From contig CAVVDT010000008.1 in the NCBI GenBank assembly GCA_963747005.1, forward strand, positions 434,001 to 498,000: a stretch of DNA of 64,000 nucleotides, read 5' to 3'. The position numbers and the translations under genes were made by a program. Position 1 is the stretch's first letter. Each line of letters begins with the position of its first letter. The notes beneath the pieces are model-generated. The model saw only the letters and a list, made by a program, of their open reading frames with translations, had not been told where the DNA came from and searched no databases. Below are positions 19,029 to 28,304 of this stretch, piece by piece. This stretch comes from CAVVDT01 sp963747005 (GTDB taxonomy: Bacteria; Pseudomonadota; Alphaproteobacteria; Rhizobiales; Aestuariivirgaceae).

Positions 19029-20513
19029 CTACCGGTCACAACCGGCGATGGTGAGCCCGAAGCTCGCCTCGTTGATCGCGTAGTCCATCATGTTGGTGTC
19101 GTGCACGGTGAACGGGAAAACCCGCCAGTTGGAAAACGACGGCGACTTGATCTTGACCCGCTTGAGGCTGCCTTCTGCATCGAAGTGGACGGCATAGAAC
19201 AGCGTCCCGCGTGGCGTCTCGCTCCACCCGAGGCCTTCGCTCGATGGCTTGATCTTGCAATCGGCGCGCACCGGCCCGTCGCTCAGATGTTCGAGTGCGC
19301 GCCCGATCAGGGCGATACTGGCATCGACCTCGGCCATGCGGACATGGGCCCGGGCATGGGCATCGCCCTCGCTTCTGACGGCAATTTCGGGAGCGAGGTC
19401 GCCATAGGCGGCGTAGGGATGGTCGCGCCTGAGATCGCGGTCGATGCCGGAGCCGCGCTCGACCGGCCCGGTGGCGCCCTGATCGAAGGCGACCCGCTGG
19501 TCGAGCCAGCCGGTGGTGATCAGGCGGTCGAGATGGCTGTCGGTCGCCTCCATATGGCGGACGTAGGATTTGAATTTTTCGTGCACGGCTTCGAGGTCGG
19601 CAATGAATCCGTCCGGCGGATCGAGGTCGCGGCGCAGCCCACCCACAGCGAGAAGGCTGCGCAGCAGGCGGCTGCCGGTGAGGCGGCAGTTGAGCTGCTT
19701 GGCGCGCTCCTCCAGAAGCTTGCCCTCGGCCTCGCCCACCTTCAGGGTTGTGGTGTGGCAGAGATGGCCGAAATAATGCAGGTGGTTGTAGAGGCGCTCC
19801 ATTTCAGCGAGGACCACGCGCAGCAGCCGGGCGCGGGTGGGGACTTCGCAACCCGCTGCCGCCTCGACCGCCTGACAATAGGCAAGTGCGTGCGCCACGC
19901 TGCCGATGCCCGAAACGCGCTCGGCGAGCACGACGCCCTGATCGGCCTTGAGCCCTTCAAAGCGCTTTTCCATGCCGCGATGCTTGAAGAACAGGCGCGG
20001 CTGGTAGTGAAGGATCGACTCACCAACATAGAAAAAGAGGAATTCACCCGACTCGAGCACATCGGCGCGCACCGGGCCGAACGGCAGCAGTTGCACATCG
20101 GGTCCGGCGAGATCGGGTACGCGCTGCATCTGGCGGTGGACGCGCAATGGCTTATCGGGCGGATAGGCCGGATCGAGCGGTGGACATTCGGCCTCGACGC
20201 CATCGTGCAGGACCAGGCGATGCGGTTGCGGATGATCGCTGAAGGGTACACCGAAGAGGTCAGTGATCTCCCGTTCGTACCAGCTCAATAGCGGACAAAT
20301 ACCGGCCAGACTGGGCACCGGCCCCGCCACCTCGCAACCCCACTGGGTGAACGCCGTCTCGCCCGGCAGGCTGGCGACATAGCGCAGCTCCGTCTGCCCG
20401 GGCACCGGATGCCAGGCATAGGCCATCTGCATGCGCCCGCCGGCCTCAAGGAGCTTCGATGCCGCTCCTTTCAGGTCGACCGGTCGCAGGCTGAGGGGCT
20501 TCAGGACGGTCAT
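19029..20513 (-). CDS. Ehr-type large subunit (NuoC-NuoD fusion, NiFe cysteines missing)
   Basis: Residues about 1-150 are a NuoC/HycE-N domain with the signature WYEREITDLFGV, the rest a NuoD/hydrogenase large-subunit fold. In HycE and HyfG the first NiFe ligand pair is in RVCGICG; here the same place reads RVSGIGS, so both cysteines are gone. The C-terminal CxxC pair is also absent: the protein ends at AGCDR, leaving one lone Cys, and there is no maturation extension. It therefore cannot hold a normal NiFe centre and fits the energy-converting-hydrogenase-related group. The start at 20513 overlaps the upstream stop as ATGA. Substrate is unknown. Confidence 0.88.
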   Translation of the reverse strand: MTVLKPLSLRPVDLKGAASKLLEAGGRMQMAYAWHPVPGQTELRYVASLPGETAFTQWGCEVAGPVPSLAGICPLLSWYEREITDLFGVPFSDHPQPHRLVLHDGVEAECPPLDPAYPPDKPLRVHRQMQRVPDLAGPDVQLLPFGPVRADVLESGEFLFFYVGESILHYQPRLFFKHRGMEKRFEGLKADQGVVLAERVSGIGSVAHALAYCQAVEAAAGCEVPTRARLLRVVLAEMERLYNHLHYFGHLCHTTTLKVGEAEGKLLEERAKQLNCRLTGSRLLRSLLAVGGLRRDLDPPDGFIADLEAVHEKFKSYVRHMEATDSHLDRLITTGWLDQRVAFDQGATGPVERGSGIDRDLRRDHPYAAYGDLAPEIAVRSEGDAHARAHVRMAEVDASIALIGRALEHLSDGPVRADCKIKPSSEGLGWSETPRGTLFYAVHFDAEGSLKRVKIKSPSFSNWRVFPFTVHDTNMMDYAINEASFGLTIAGCDR

Positions 20514-21973
20514 GGCTGGCTCCCCGCGAGGGCCTTGGCGACCAGCATGAAATGCTCCCACAGACCGGCCGGCCACCACAGGCCGAGGATTGTCAGCGGC
20601 AGCAGCGCCAGCCACATGGGCGCGATGCACCAGCCGCTCACCTTAAGCGCCGATGCATCGCCGTCGTTGCTCTCGCCGAAATACATGGCGCGGAAATGGT
20701 TGAGAAAGCCGATGAAGATGACGATCAGCAGCACCGCCATGGCCGCAACCGCCCAGGCAAAACCGCGTTCAAGCCCGGCACGCAGGATGACGATCTCGCT
20801 GAGGAAAAGGGCAAAGGGCGGTGCGCCGGTGATCGCCACCGCACCCGCCAGCCATAGCGCTGCAAGCACCGGCGCGCGCATCCACACAGCATGGATATGA
20901 GCGATCTCCTTGGACCCGCAAGCGCGCATGATGGTGCCGGCGCCGAAGAACATGAGCGATTTGTTGAGTGCGTGGTTGAGCATGTGATAGAGCGCCCCGG
21001 CCACGCCGAGCGGCCCGCCGATGCCGAAGCCCAGTGCGATGACGCCCATGTGCTCGACGCTCGAATAGGCCATGAGGCGCTTGATTCCCGCCTGGCGCAC
21101 GATGAACAGCGCGCCCACCAGCAGCGAGGCGATACCGAAGACAACCAGCACCGTGCGCGCCAGCGTTCCGACCGTCGCCGCGTCGGCAATCGTCAAATAG
21201 CGAACGATCCCCAGCATCGCCCCGTTGAGCAGCGCCCCCGACAGCATGGCCGATATGGGGGCGGGGCTTTCGCTGTGGGCATCGGGCAGCCAGGCATGCA
21301 TGGGCGCCAGACCGACCTTGGTGCCGTAGCCGACCAGCACCAGCAGGAAGGAGAGGCCGGCAAGGGCCGGGTTCATCCGCGGCGCCGCCTGGCGCAGCGC
21401 CGCCCACGTCATGTCGTAGGTGGGCCCCAGCACGAAGCTGCCGGCCCAGTAGAACAGCACCGTGCCGAGCAGTGCCAGGGAGATGCCGGCCGACACGATG
21501 ATGATGTATTTCCACGCCGCCTCGATACTTTCAGGCCCGCGCTCGAAGCCGACCAGAAAGGTGCTGACCAGCGTCGTCAGTTCGATGGCGATCCAGTAGA
21601 GCCCGGCATTGTTCATCACCGCGCTCAACAGGATGGTGAGCGCAAACCCCGAAAACAGGGCATAAAAGCCCCACAGCCGCTCATCCTCGCCGATGAGGCG
21701 CATGTAGCCGACCGAAAAGATCGCCGCGAGCCCATAGACCAAGGCGGCGCACAGGAGGACCCAGCCGCCGGTCGCATCGAGCACGACGTAGTTGCCCCAG
21801 AAGTAGCGCGGGCCGCCGGCGCCCAGCACCGTCAGGGGAATGGCCGTCGCCAGGACGATGAGGCTGGCGGCGAGGTTGAGCATTTCGGCCGTCCGCGCCC
21901 GGCGCCACACGAGGCAGCCCGCCGCTGCGGCGGCCGGCGCGATCATCATGAGGAGGAGGAGCGCACCCGTCAT
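20510..21973 (-). CDS. hydrogenase-4 subunit F-like proton-pumping membrane protein
   Basis: The 487-residue product has about 14 transmembrane helices of the NuoN/NuoM/HyfF family, with the conserved helix around IAIELTTL and the Lys in GYGTKVGLAPMHAWLPDAHS, the typical antiporter-like signature. The start is the ATG at 21973; a much longer open frame continues upstream only because the neighbouring genes are open in this frame too. It lies between the HyfE-like and large-subunit genes, with 2-base and overlap spacing respectively. Confidence 0.9.
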   Translation of the reverse strand: MTGALLLLMMIAPAAAAAGCLVWRRARTAEMLNLAASLIVLATAIPLTVLGAGGPRYFWGNYVVLDATGGWVLLCAALVYGLAAIFSVGYMRLIGEDERLWGFYALFSGFALTILLSAVMNNAGLYWIAIELTTLVSTFLVGFERGPESIEAAWKYIIIVSAGISLALLGTVLFYWAGSFVLGPTYDMTWAALRQAAPRMNPALAGLSFLLVLVGYGTKVGLAPMHAWLPDAHSESPAPISAMLSGALLNGAMLGIVRYLTIADAATVGTLARTVLVVFGIASLLVGALFIVRQAGIKRLMAYSSVEHMGVIALGFGIGGPLGVAGALYHMLNHALNKSLMFFGAGTIMRACGSKEIAHIHAVWMRAPVLAALWLAGAVAITGAPPFALFLSEIVILRAGLERGFAWAVAAMAVLLIVIFIGFLNHFRAMYFGESNDGDASALKVSGWCIAPMWLALLPLTILGLWWPAGLWEHFMLVAKALAGSQP

Positions 21974-21975
21974 CG

Positions 21976-22656
21976 TCAGCCCACCAGCCGCTTCAAATCG
22001 AGGCTCGACGTGCTGCCGACATGGGTGAGGAGATACTGCACCAGCATGCCGAAGCAGGCGACGACGATGAGGAGGTCGAACAGGATCACGATCTCGATGA
22101 GCATCGGCATGCCCGGCACCAGGATCTGGGCGCCGAGGAAGATGCCGTTTTCCAGCACCAGAAGCCCGAGAATCTGGCTCAGCGCCTCGTGGCGCACCGC
22201 CAGCATGAGAAAGCCGATCAGCTTCATCGATAACATGATGGTCAACGCCAGCACCGCCACCGTGCCGGCGAGGCCGAGCGATGAGCCCACCCGATGAGCC
22301 ACCATCAGCGAGAAAATCACGCACAGCGCGCCGGCGACCAGCGCCGAGCTCGGCTGCAGGATCACGTGAATCTCGCGCGCCACGTTGAGGCGGGCGATGA
22401 TGCGCCAGATGAGCCACGGCAGGACGAGGCCGCGGAACAACGCGGTCAGCGCGGCGATGACATAGAGTTCGCGGTAATGGCCGTAATAACCGACCTCCAC
22501 CGACAGGGCGGCAATCGCCCAGGATTCGCCCGCGAAGGCATACAGGTAGTTGTTGAGCCAGCGCGAGCCCAGCATGACGAAGGCCAGCATCAGGGCGACG
22601 ATGGCCAGAAGGCTGATGATCGAGGCGGCAAGCGGGGGGAGGTTGGCGACCAGCAT
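21976..22656 (-). CDS. hydrogenase-4 subunit E-like membrane protein
   Basis: The 226-residue protein has about seven hydrophobic helices and resembles HyfE, whose C-terminal part corresponds to NuoK, including Glu residues in the membrane (GLLVLENGIF; MLIEIVILFD). It follows the HyfC-like gene by three bases and precedes the HyfF-like gene by two, so one operon. It is a small membrane-arm subunit, likely part of the proton path. Confidence 0.87.
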   Translation of the reverse strand: MLVANLPPLAASIISLLAIVALMLAFVMLGSRWLNNYLYAFAGESWAIAALSVEVGYYGHYRELYVIAALTALFRGLVLPWLIWRIIARLNVAREIHVILQPSSALVAGALCVIFSLMVAHRVGSSLGLAGTVAVLALTIMLSMKLIGFLMLAVRHEALSQILGLLVLENGIFLGAQILVPGMPMLIEIVILFDLLIVVACFGMLVQYLLTHVGSTSSLDLKRLVG

Positions 22657-22659
22657 CTT

Positions 22660-23607
22660 CTACACCAGTTGGGTTGCGATGATGGCGAGAATGGCGAAGA
22701 CGAAGGAGGCCGCCAGCAGTTCCTGATAGCGATAAAAGCGCAGGCGCGACTGGGCCGTCTCGACCACCACGACGGCACACGCGACGATGAGGAATTTTCC
22801 TGCCATCGAGGCCAGCGAGCCGATGACGCCCAACGCCGTTCCCGCGTGCGACAGGCCCCAGGGGATGAGCAGCACGTTGCAGAAGATGGTGTAGAGGATG
22901 AACTGCTTCATCATCGAGGCCCATTTGAGCAGTCCCAGCATGGGCCCGGAATATTCGAGGATGCGGGCTTCCTCGATCATGTAGACCTCGATATGGGTCG
23001 AGGAATGAATGGGCAGCCGGTCGGTCTCGACGATCAAGAGGATGAAGAAGGCGGCGATCAGGAACAGGTGCGACGGGTTCCAGTAGACGGCCGGATTGCC
23101 GACCAGCAGGTGATTGACGACAAACGGCAGCATCGCCTTGGCGATCAGGGTGATGCCGACGAAGACGAGGATCAGCGTCGGCTCGGCAAGGATCGCCAGC
23201 ATGACGGCGCGGCTCGAGCCGATGCCGCCATAGGCGCTGCCCGTATCGAGGCCGGCGAGCACGACCATGAACGAGCCCAGCGTCAGGATGAGGCCGCCGC
23301 CGAGGATGTCGCCCATGTCGGACAGTGGCAGCGGGAAGTCGGTCAGCACCGGGATGAGGATCGGCACCGTCATCATGGCGGTGAAGGCAACGAACGGCGT
23401 GATCCAGTAGATCCACGATGCCGTTTCGGGCACGATGATCTGCTTGTGGAACAGCTTCCACAGGTCGCGATAGGGCTGAAGGATGCCCGGCCCTTGTGCC
23501 AGTTGCACGCGCTCTTCGAATTGCACGATGACGCCTTGCAGCAGGGGCGCCAGACCGAGGACGGCGAGTATCTGGCACACTTGCAGGACGATGTCGCGAC
23601 TGCTCAT
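22660..23607 (-). CDS. hydrogenase-4 subunit C-like membrane protein (NuoH-type)
   Basis: The 315-residue protein has eight or so membrane helices and the NuoH/HycD/HyfC hallmarks: an early GPGILQPYRDLWKLFHK loop, the ETDRLPI loop and EARILEYSG. These loops form the quinone-like chamber or the contact with the small subunit. It is the first gene of the operon. Upstream 260 bases to the next gene should contain the promoter. Confidence 0.9.
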   Translation of the reverse strand: MSSRDIVLQVCQILAVLGLAPLLQGVIVQFEERVQLAQGPGILQPYRDLWKLFHKQIIVPETASWIYWITPFVAFTAMMTVPILIPVLTDFPLPLSDMGDILGGGLILTLGSFMVVLAGLDTGSAYGGIGSSRAVMLAILAEPTLILVFVGITLIAKAMLPFVVNHLLVGNPAVYWNPSHLFLIAAFFILLIVETDRLPIHSSTHIEVYMIEEARILEYSGPMLGLLKWASMMKQFILYTIFCNVLLIPWGLSHAGTALGVIGSLASMAGKFLIVACAVVVVETAQSRLRFYRYQELLAASFVFAILAIIATQLV

Positions 23608-23866
23608 GCCGGCCGCCCGGGCAGGAAACGGCGCACGCAGATATCGCGCGGACGGCGCAAGGCATTACTTCGAGCGGTCAGGGGGTATGAGGCGATCAAA
23701 CGAAACTCCCTTCGTCCATAACCGGATGAAAGGAGTCATCAGCCCCAAGGGCGGTTCAAGGCGGAACTCCATCGCCTCGCTGGTCGAGCCAGCGACCGGC
23801 GATCACTATGGATGACTGTTCCTTCCTGTCAAGCCCGTTCGTTGCACAACCGGCGCGGCGAGCATC

Positions 23867-24316
23867 TCATGCCCGCGAGATGGTATCGGGCTGATGATGC
23901 GAGACGAGGGGGCGCAGATGATGCAGCAATTCATTGCCGAGCTCTTCGGCGCGGCCGGCATCTGTCTTTGCCAGGCGGACATAGTCGGCGCGCGTCTGGC
24001 TGGAGAGCTCCGCTGGTGCGGCCAGCGCATGCAACCGTTCGGCCAGCGCCGACACGCGGGTATAGAAATAGGTGATCTCGCGCGGCAGCGGCGCATTGAA
24101 GTGATCGAGATGCCCGGCGTTGGCCTCGTAGACCACCACATGCGGCAGCTCGGCCACACATTCCTCTGAGGACGCGCCAGCGACCAGACCGGCGGCGTCG
24201 TCCTGAAGGACCGGGTTGCGCTCGATGGCACGCAATATCGCGGCGATTTCGCCGACAAAAGCCGAAGCGAGACTACGCCGGGCGCGCCGGGCGCCAAAAC
24301 CGAAGCCAAACAGCAT
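23867..24316 (-). CDS. hypothetical protein, 149 residues
   Basis: I do not recognise the family. The N-terminus is short and Gly/Phe-rich (MLFGFGFGARRARR), the rest looks helical and charged, ending in a His-rich LLHHLRPLVSHH segment. GAGGG sits 6 bases ahead of the ATG. Codon bias is coding-like in this frame; a 176-codon overlapping frame at 23806-24336 is its shadow. It lies upstream of the Ehr operon in the same direction with a 259-base gap. Confidence 0.6.
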   Translation of the reverse strand: MLFGFGFGARRARRSLASAFVGEIAAILRAIERNPVLQDDAAGLVAGASSEECVAELPHVVVYEANAGHLDHFNAPLPREITYFYTRVSALAERLHALAAPAELSSQTRADYVRLAKTDAGRAEELGNELLHHLRPLVSHHQPDTISRA

Positions 24317-24332
24317 CTCAGGCCCTCATCGG

Positions 24333-24425
24333 TCATCCGACAAGTTCCATGCCGCGTGCGGCGAACTGGTGTTCGTCAATAAGCAGCCCACCGCGCGCAA
24401 CACTGGCAGGCGTCATCAGCCCCAT
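24333..24425 (-). CDS. possible small ORF, 30 residues
   Basis: A 30-codon frame starts at the ATG 24425 and ends in TGA 24335-24333, just before the ribosome-binding site of the 149-residue protein. The product ends DEHQFAARGMELVG, and composition is protein-like. Only a weak GGGTAAG precedes it. It could be a leader peptide or chance. Confidence 0.25.
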   Translation of the reverse strand: MGLMTPASVARGGLLIDEHQFAARGMELVG

Positions 24426-24852
24426 ATCGGCTTACCCAGGGATTGTTCTCCCGATGGCGATTGAAAATCTAGCGACCATGTCCGCATCGGTCAATCTGGC
24501 AATCGCGGCGCGTTCGCCTTTCGCCAGGCCAACCAGGTGCCACCACGCCGATGCATCGGCACCTGCGCATCAGGCTCGCCGCGGGCGCGCCAGAAGCGGC
24601 AAGCACGATAATGATGAACGTGAATTAACAATGTGGACAGTGTGAGTTCACTTTCGCACGCCTATGGTGCTCGCGCTCAGGTTTTATTGGGGACGGGTGT
24701 GATGCTCTTCTCCACACGCGTCTCCGATCTGGAATATCTGAGCGCCAGAAGCGTTGCACTTGCGGCATACTGGTGGTGGACTCGTGTTTGCCTTCAGCAT
24801 CGCCGTGAAAAGCTTCAGCACAATTTTCGACGAGCAGATGGAGGAATTGCCA
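24426..24852. other. intergenic region upstream of the polyamine-type ABC operon
   Basis: About 430 bases separate the divergent genes. The stretch 24600-24850 is less GC-rich than its surroundings and should contain the promoter for the transporter operon starting at 24853. I find no safe -35/-10 pair, no riboswitch fold I recognise and no supported gene. Confidence 0.4.
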
Positions 24853-26055
24853 ATGAACACGAACGATCGCGATCCCGAACTGAGACTGCTTCCGGTGACA
24901 CGGCGCGATCTTCTTGCTTTGGGAGCATCGACGGCGGGGCTTGTATCGCTGTCGAGCATCGGCATGCTGGCCGAAAGCCGCATCGCGGCAGCAGCGGCCA
25001 CGCAAACGCTCAACCTCACTTCGTGGGGCGGCGCCTACCAGACGAGCCAGATCAACGCCTACGAGAAGCCCTATACCAAGACGACAGGCGTCGCTTTCAA
25101 CAACATCGAGAAATCGGCCAACGGACCAGCGCTTATCACCGCCCAGGAGCAGAGTGGCAATGTCAGCTGGGACATCGTCGACATGCTGCAGTCGCCGGCC
25201 TTCCGCCTGTACGACCAGGGGCTCCTGCAGGAGATCAACTTCGACAGGGACCTCGATGCCGCGCCCGATGGAACGCCCGCAAGCAAGGACTTCGTGGAAG
25301 GTTCATTGAGCGGCGACGGCAAGACCGGCGGTTACGTGTCGACCATCTCCTACAACACGATGTTCGCTTACGACAAATCCGCCTTCGGCAAGGATGCAGG
25401 CCCCAAGACCGTCAAGGATGTCTTCGATGTCGAGAAGTTCCCCGGCATGCGCGCCTTGCAGAAGATCCCGGCCGGCAACCTCGAATGGGCCCTCTACGCT
25501 GACGGCGTGGAGATTCCGAATATCTACGACGTGCTGAAGACTCCCGCCGGGGTGACGCGCGCCTTCAAGAAGCTGGATACGCTGAAACCGCATGCCATCT
25601 GGTGGAGCGAGGGTGCGCAGCCGCCGCAGATGCTGGCGCAGAAACAGGCGACCATTGCGTCGGCCTACAACGGGCGCATCTTCAATGCGATCGCAGCGGA
25701 CAACCAGCCGTTCGACTTCATCTGGGACGGCGGGCTCTACGAATGGGACGGATGGGTGGTTCCCGCCAACCTGGCCAAGGAGCGTCTCGCGGAGGCCATG
25801 AAGTTCCTGCGCTTTTCCACCACTACCAAGGCGCTTATCGACCAGGCGCGCTACATCGCCTATTCGCCGGCACGCAAGTCGTCGTTCAGGCAGATGGCGG
25901 ATCTGACCTATTTCAACAATCCCAAGATCAAGATGATGCCGTACATGCCCACCTCACCGGAACACCTGAAGGTGGCGATCCCCAAGAGCGTGTCGTTCTG
26001 GTCGAACTACGGACCGCAGCTTGATCAGCGTTTCTCGGCCTGGCTCTCCACCTGA
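24853..26055 (+). CDS. ABC transporter substrate-binding protein, spermidine/putrescine type
   Basis: The 400-residue protein starts with a twin-arginine-type leader (VTRRDLLALGAS, cleavage about residue 50 near IAAAAA) followed by a PotD/PotF-like type II periplasmic binding fold beginning LNLTSWGGAYQ. The ATG at 24853 has GGAGG 9 bases upstream, while a longer frame to 24754 would spoil the leader. It is followed by two permease genes at 10-base and overlapping spacing. Ligand is probably a polyamine or similar cation, but no ligand-specific residues can be judged here. Confidence 0.85.
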   Translation: MNTNDRDPELRLLPVTRRDLLALGASTAGLVSLSSIGMLAESRIAAAAATQTLNLTSWGGAYQTSQINAYEKPYTKTTGVAFNNIEKSANGPALITAQEQSGNVSWDIVDMLQSPAFRLYDQGLLQEINFDRDLDAAPDGTPASKDFVEGSLSGDGKTGGYVSTISYNTMFAYDKSAFGKDAGPKTVKDVFDVEKFPGMRALQKIPAGNLEWALYADGVEIPNIYDVLKTPAGVTRAFKKLDTLKPHAIWWSEGAQPPQMLAQKQATIASAYNGRIFNAIAADNQPFDFIWDGGLYEWDGWVVPANLAKERLAEAMKFLRFSTTTKALIDQARYIAYSPARKSSFRQMADLTYFNNPKIKMMPYMPTSPEHLKVAIPKSVSFWSNYGPQLDQRFSAWLST

Positions 26056-26065
26056 GTAGCCCGCG

Positions 26066-27331
26066 ATGAGCACGTCCGTGGCGGCGGCAGGTGTGCCGGG
26101 CAGGATCGGCTCCGATTCGCTGAAAAGGAGCCTGCGGCGGGCCGAGCGGCAGAAGCGCCGTGCGGCATTCATGCTGACGGCGCCGCTGCTCGGCTACCTC
26201 GGCGTACTCTTTCTCGTGCCGCTGGCGGGCATGGTGTGGCTCAGCGTGGCCAATACGACGGTGCCCGACTACATGCCGGAAACCGTGGCCGCGCTGGCCC
26301 ATTGGCAGCCGTCGGCCCTGCCGCCGGAAGCCGCCTATGCCGCAGTGGCGGGCGATCTCGGAACCGCCTTCAAGAAGCATACCTTCGGCCGCATCGCCAA
26401 GCGGCTCAATGAAGAGGTGCCGGGTACTTTCGGGCTGATCAACAAGACGACCTTCCGCATCTCGCACATCAAGCCGCCGCCGTCGTGGAAGGCGCAGCTT
26501 GAGAAGATCGATCCCGAATGGGGCAAGCTGCCGATCTGGCGCCTGCTCCGGCGTGAAAGTACGGGCATAACCGCCGACTACTATGTGGCCGCCGTGGACA
26601 TGCAGTATGGGCCGGACGGCCGCCTGATGCGCGTACCGGCCTATTCGCGCGTCTATGTTCCCCTGTTCATCAGAACCGCGTGGATGAGCACCCTCGTGAC
26701 CCTCCTGACGCTCCTGCTCGGCTATCCGCTGGCCTACTGGATTTCCCGCATGCCGGAGCGACGCGCCAACGTCGTGATGATCGCGGTGCTGTTGCCGTTC
26801 TGGACATCGCTGCTGGTGCGTATCACGGCATGGATCGTGTTGCTTCAGTCGCATGGTGTGATCAATTCGATGCTGGTGGCATCGAGCCTGGTGGCGAGCA
26901 ATGCGCGGCCCCAACTGATCGACAACGCCTTCGGCACCGTCGTGGTGATGACGCAGGTTCTCCTGCCCTTCATGGTGCTGCCGCTCTACAGCGTGATGCA
27001 CGGCATTTCCGACAGCTACATGCGGGCCGCCATTTCGCTCGGCGCCCATCCCTGGCGCGCCTTCTGGCGCATCTTCGCCCCCCTCACGCTGCCGGGCATC
27101 GGGGCCGGTGCGCTTCTCGTCTTCATCCTGGCCATCGGCTATTACATCACGCCCGAACTGGTCGGCGGACAGACCGGACAGTTCATCTCCAACCGCATCG
27201 CCTTCAATGTGCAGCAGTCGCTCAACTGGGGACTGGCCGCTGCGCTGGGCACCATTCTCACCACCGTGACGCTGGCGCTGTTCGCGCTTTACAGCCTCAT
27301 CGCAGGCGCAGGGAGGGTTTCGATCGGATGA
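26066..27331 (+). CDS. ABC transporter permease, PotB-like with enlarged periplasmic loop
   Basis: The protein is 421 residues, against about 280-300 for ordinary PotB permeases. A basic N-terminus leads into the first helix (about 35-60); residues about 65-195 are then a hydrophilic insert before the remaining helices. The permease signature SLGAHPWRAFWRIFAPLTLPG near residue 325 is the ATPase-contacting EAA loop. The stop overlaps the next permease start by ATGA. It forms the channel with the 27328-28182 product. Confidence 0.88.
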   Translation: MSTSVAAAGVPGRIGSDSLKRSLRRAERQKRRAAFMLTAPLLGYLGVLFLVPLAGMVWLSVANTTVPDYMPETVAALAHWQPSALPPEAAYAAVAGDLGTAFKKHTFGRIAKRLNEEVPGTFGLINKTTFRISHIKPPPSWKAQLEKIDPEWGKLPIWRLLRRESTGITADYYVAAVDMQYGPDGRLMRVPAYSRVYVPLFIRTAWMSTLVTLLTLLLGYPLAYWISRMPERRANVVMIAVLLPFWTSLLVRITAWIVLLQSHGVINSMLVASSLVASNARPQLIDNAFGTVVVMTQVLLPFMVLPLYSVMHGISDSYMRAAISLGAHPWRAFWRIFAPLTLPGIGAGALLVFILAIGYYITPELVGGQTGQFISNRIAFNVQQSLNWGLAAALGTILTTVTLALFALYSLIAGAGRVSIG

Positions 27332-28182
27332 GCACCAGACTGCCCCCCTACGCCGGCGCCCCCGAGCGCGGCTGGTACTACCTGTTCCGCGGCTACGGTC
27401 TCATCGTGCTGTTCTTCCTGGTGATGCCGCTCATTGTCATCGTGCCGTTGTCCTTCAATGCATCTCCCTATTTCACCTTCACCAGCAAGATGCTGACGCT
27501 CAACCCGGCCGGCTACTCGACGCACTGGTATTGGAATTTCGTCACCGATCCGGTGTGGCTGAAGGCGGTGAAGAACAGCTTCATCATCGCACCGCTCGCA
27601 ACCGTTATCGCAACCACGCTCGGCACCCTGGCCGCGATCGGGCTGACGCGCCCGCACATGCCCTTCCGCACAGCGATCACCAGCCTTCTCATCCTGCCGA
27701 TGATCGTGCCGCTGATCATCACCGCAACCGCGATGTTCTTCTTCTTTTCCGACCTGCACATCGTCAACTCGTATATCGGCATCATCATCGCCCACTCGAT
27801 CCTCGGCGTACCCTTTGTGGTAATCACGGTCACGGCAACGCTCGACGGGCTGGATCCGCAGTTCTATCGCGCAGCGCTCAGTCTCGGTGCCTCCCCGGTA
27901 CGCGCCTTCTTCAAAGTCATCATGCCGCTCATCCTTCCCGGCGTCATCTCCGGCGCCTTGTTCGCCTTCATGACCTCGTTCGACGAAGTGGTCATCGTGC
28001 TGTTCATCGCCGGCCCGGACCAGAAGACGCTGCCGCTGCAGATGTGGACGAACCTGCGCTATACGATCGACCCGACGATCCTTTCGGTTGCAACGCTTAT
28101 CCTTGTCCTCGCCGTCCTCCTGCTGGGCGGGCTCGAGCTTGCGCGCCGGCGCGCCGAACGGCTTCGCGGCATAAAGCCCTGA
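27328..28182 (+). CDS. ABC transporter permease, PotC-like
   Basis: The 284-residue protein has six membrane helices and the EAA loop ALSLGASPVRAFFKVIMPLI, as in PotC. GGGAGGG lies ahead of the ATG, which overlaps the stop of the preceding permease. No ATP-binding gene follows; downstream are an unrelated small gene and convergent genes, so the ATPase must be encoded elsewhere. Confidence 0.9.
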   Translation: MSTRLPPYAGAPERGWYYLFRGYGLIVLFFLVMPLIVIVPLSFNASPYFTFTSKMLTLNPAGYSTHWYWNFVTDPVWLKAVKNSFIIAPLATVIATTLGTLAAIGLTRPHMPFRTAITSLLILPMIVPLIITATAMFFFFSDLHIVNSYIGIIIAHSILGVPFVVITVTATLDGLDPQFYRAALSLGASPVRAFFKVIMPLILPGVISGALFAFMTSFDEVVIVLFIAGPDQKTLPLQMWTNLRYTIDPTILSVATLILVLAVLLLGGLELARRRAERLRGIKP

Positions 28183-28304
28183 ACGGCATCGCCCAGCACC
28201 GATGTCGTTCAGTCCCTGTGGGCAATGGCCAGGCCCCTACTATGCCGCTTCGCGAGCGGATAGATTGAACGCCATCCCTGCTGCACGGTACCGGAGCCGG
28301 CGCG

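Noticed and set aside
18921..20291. A 456-codon plus-strand frame opposite the large subunit
   Set aside because: The minus-strand product aligns with the NuoC/NuoD family from end to end; the opposite frame has no family.
19029..20513. Functional NiFe hydrogenase large subunit
   Set aside because: The four cysteine ligands are not present at their places, so hydrogenase activity is not supported.
20510..23665. A 1051-codon frame covering three genes of the Ehr operon
   Set aside because: Only its last 487 codons are real (HyfF-like). The rest is Arg/Pro/His-rich shadow of the HyfC- and HyfE-like genes, which have clear families in another frame.
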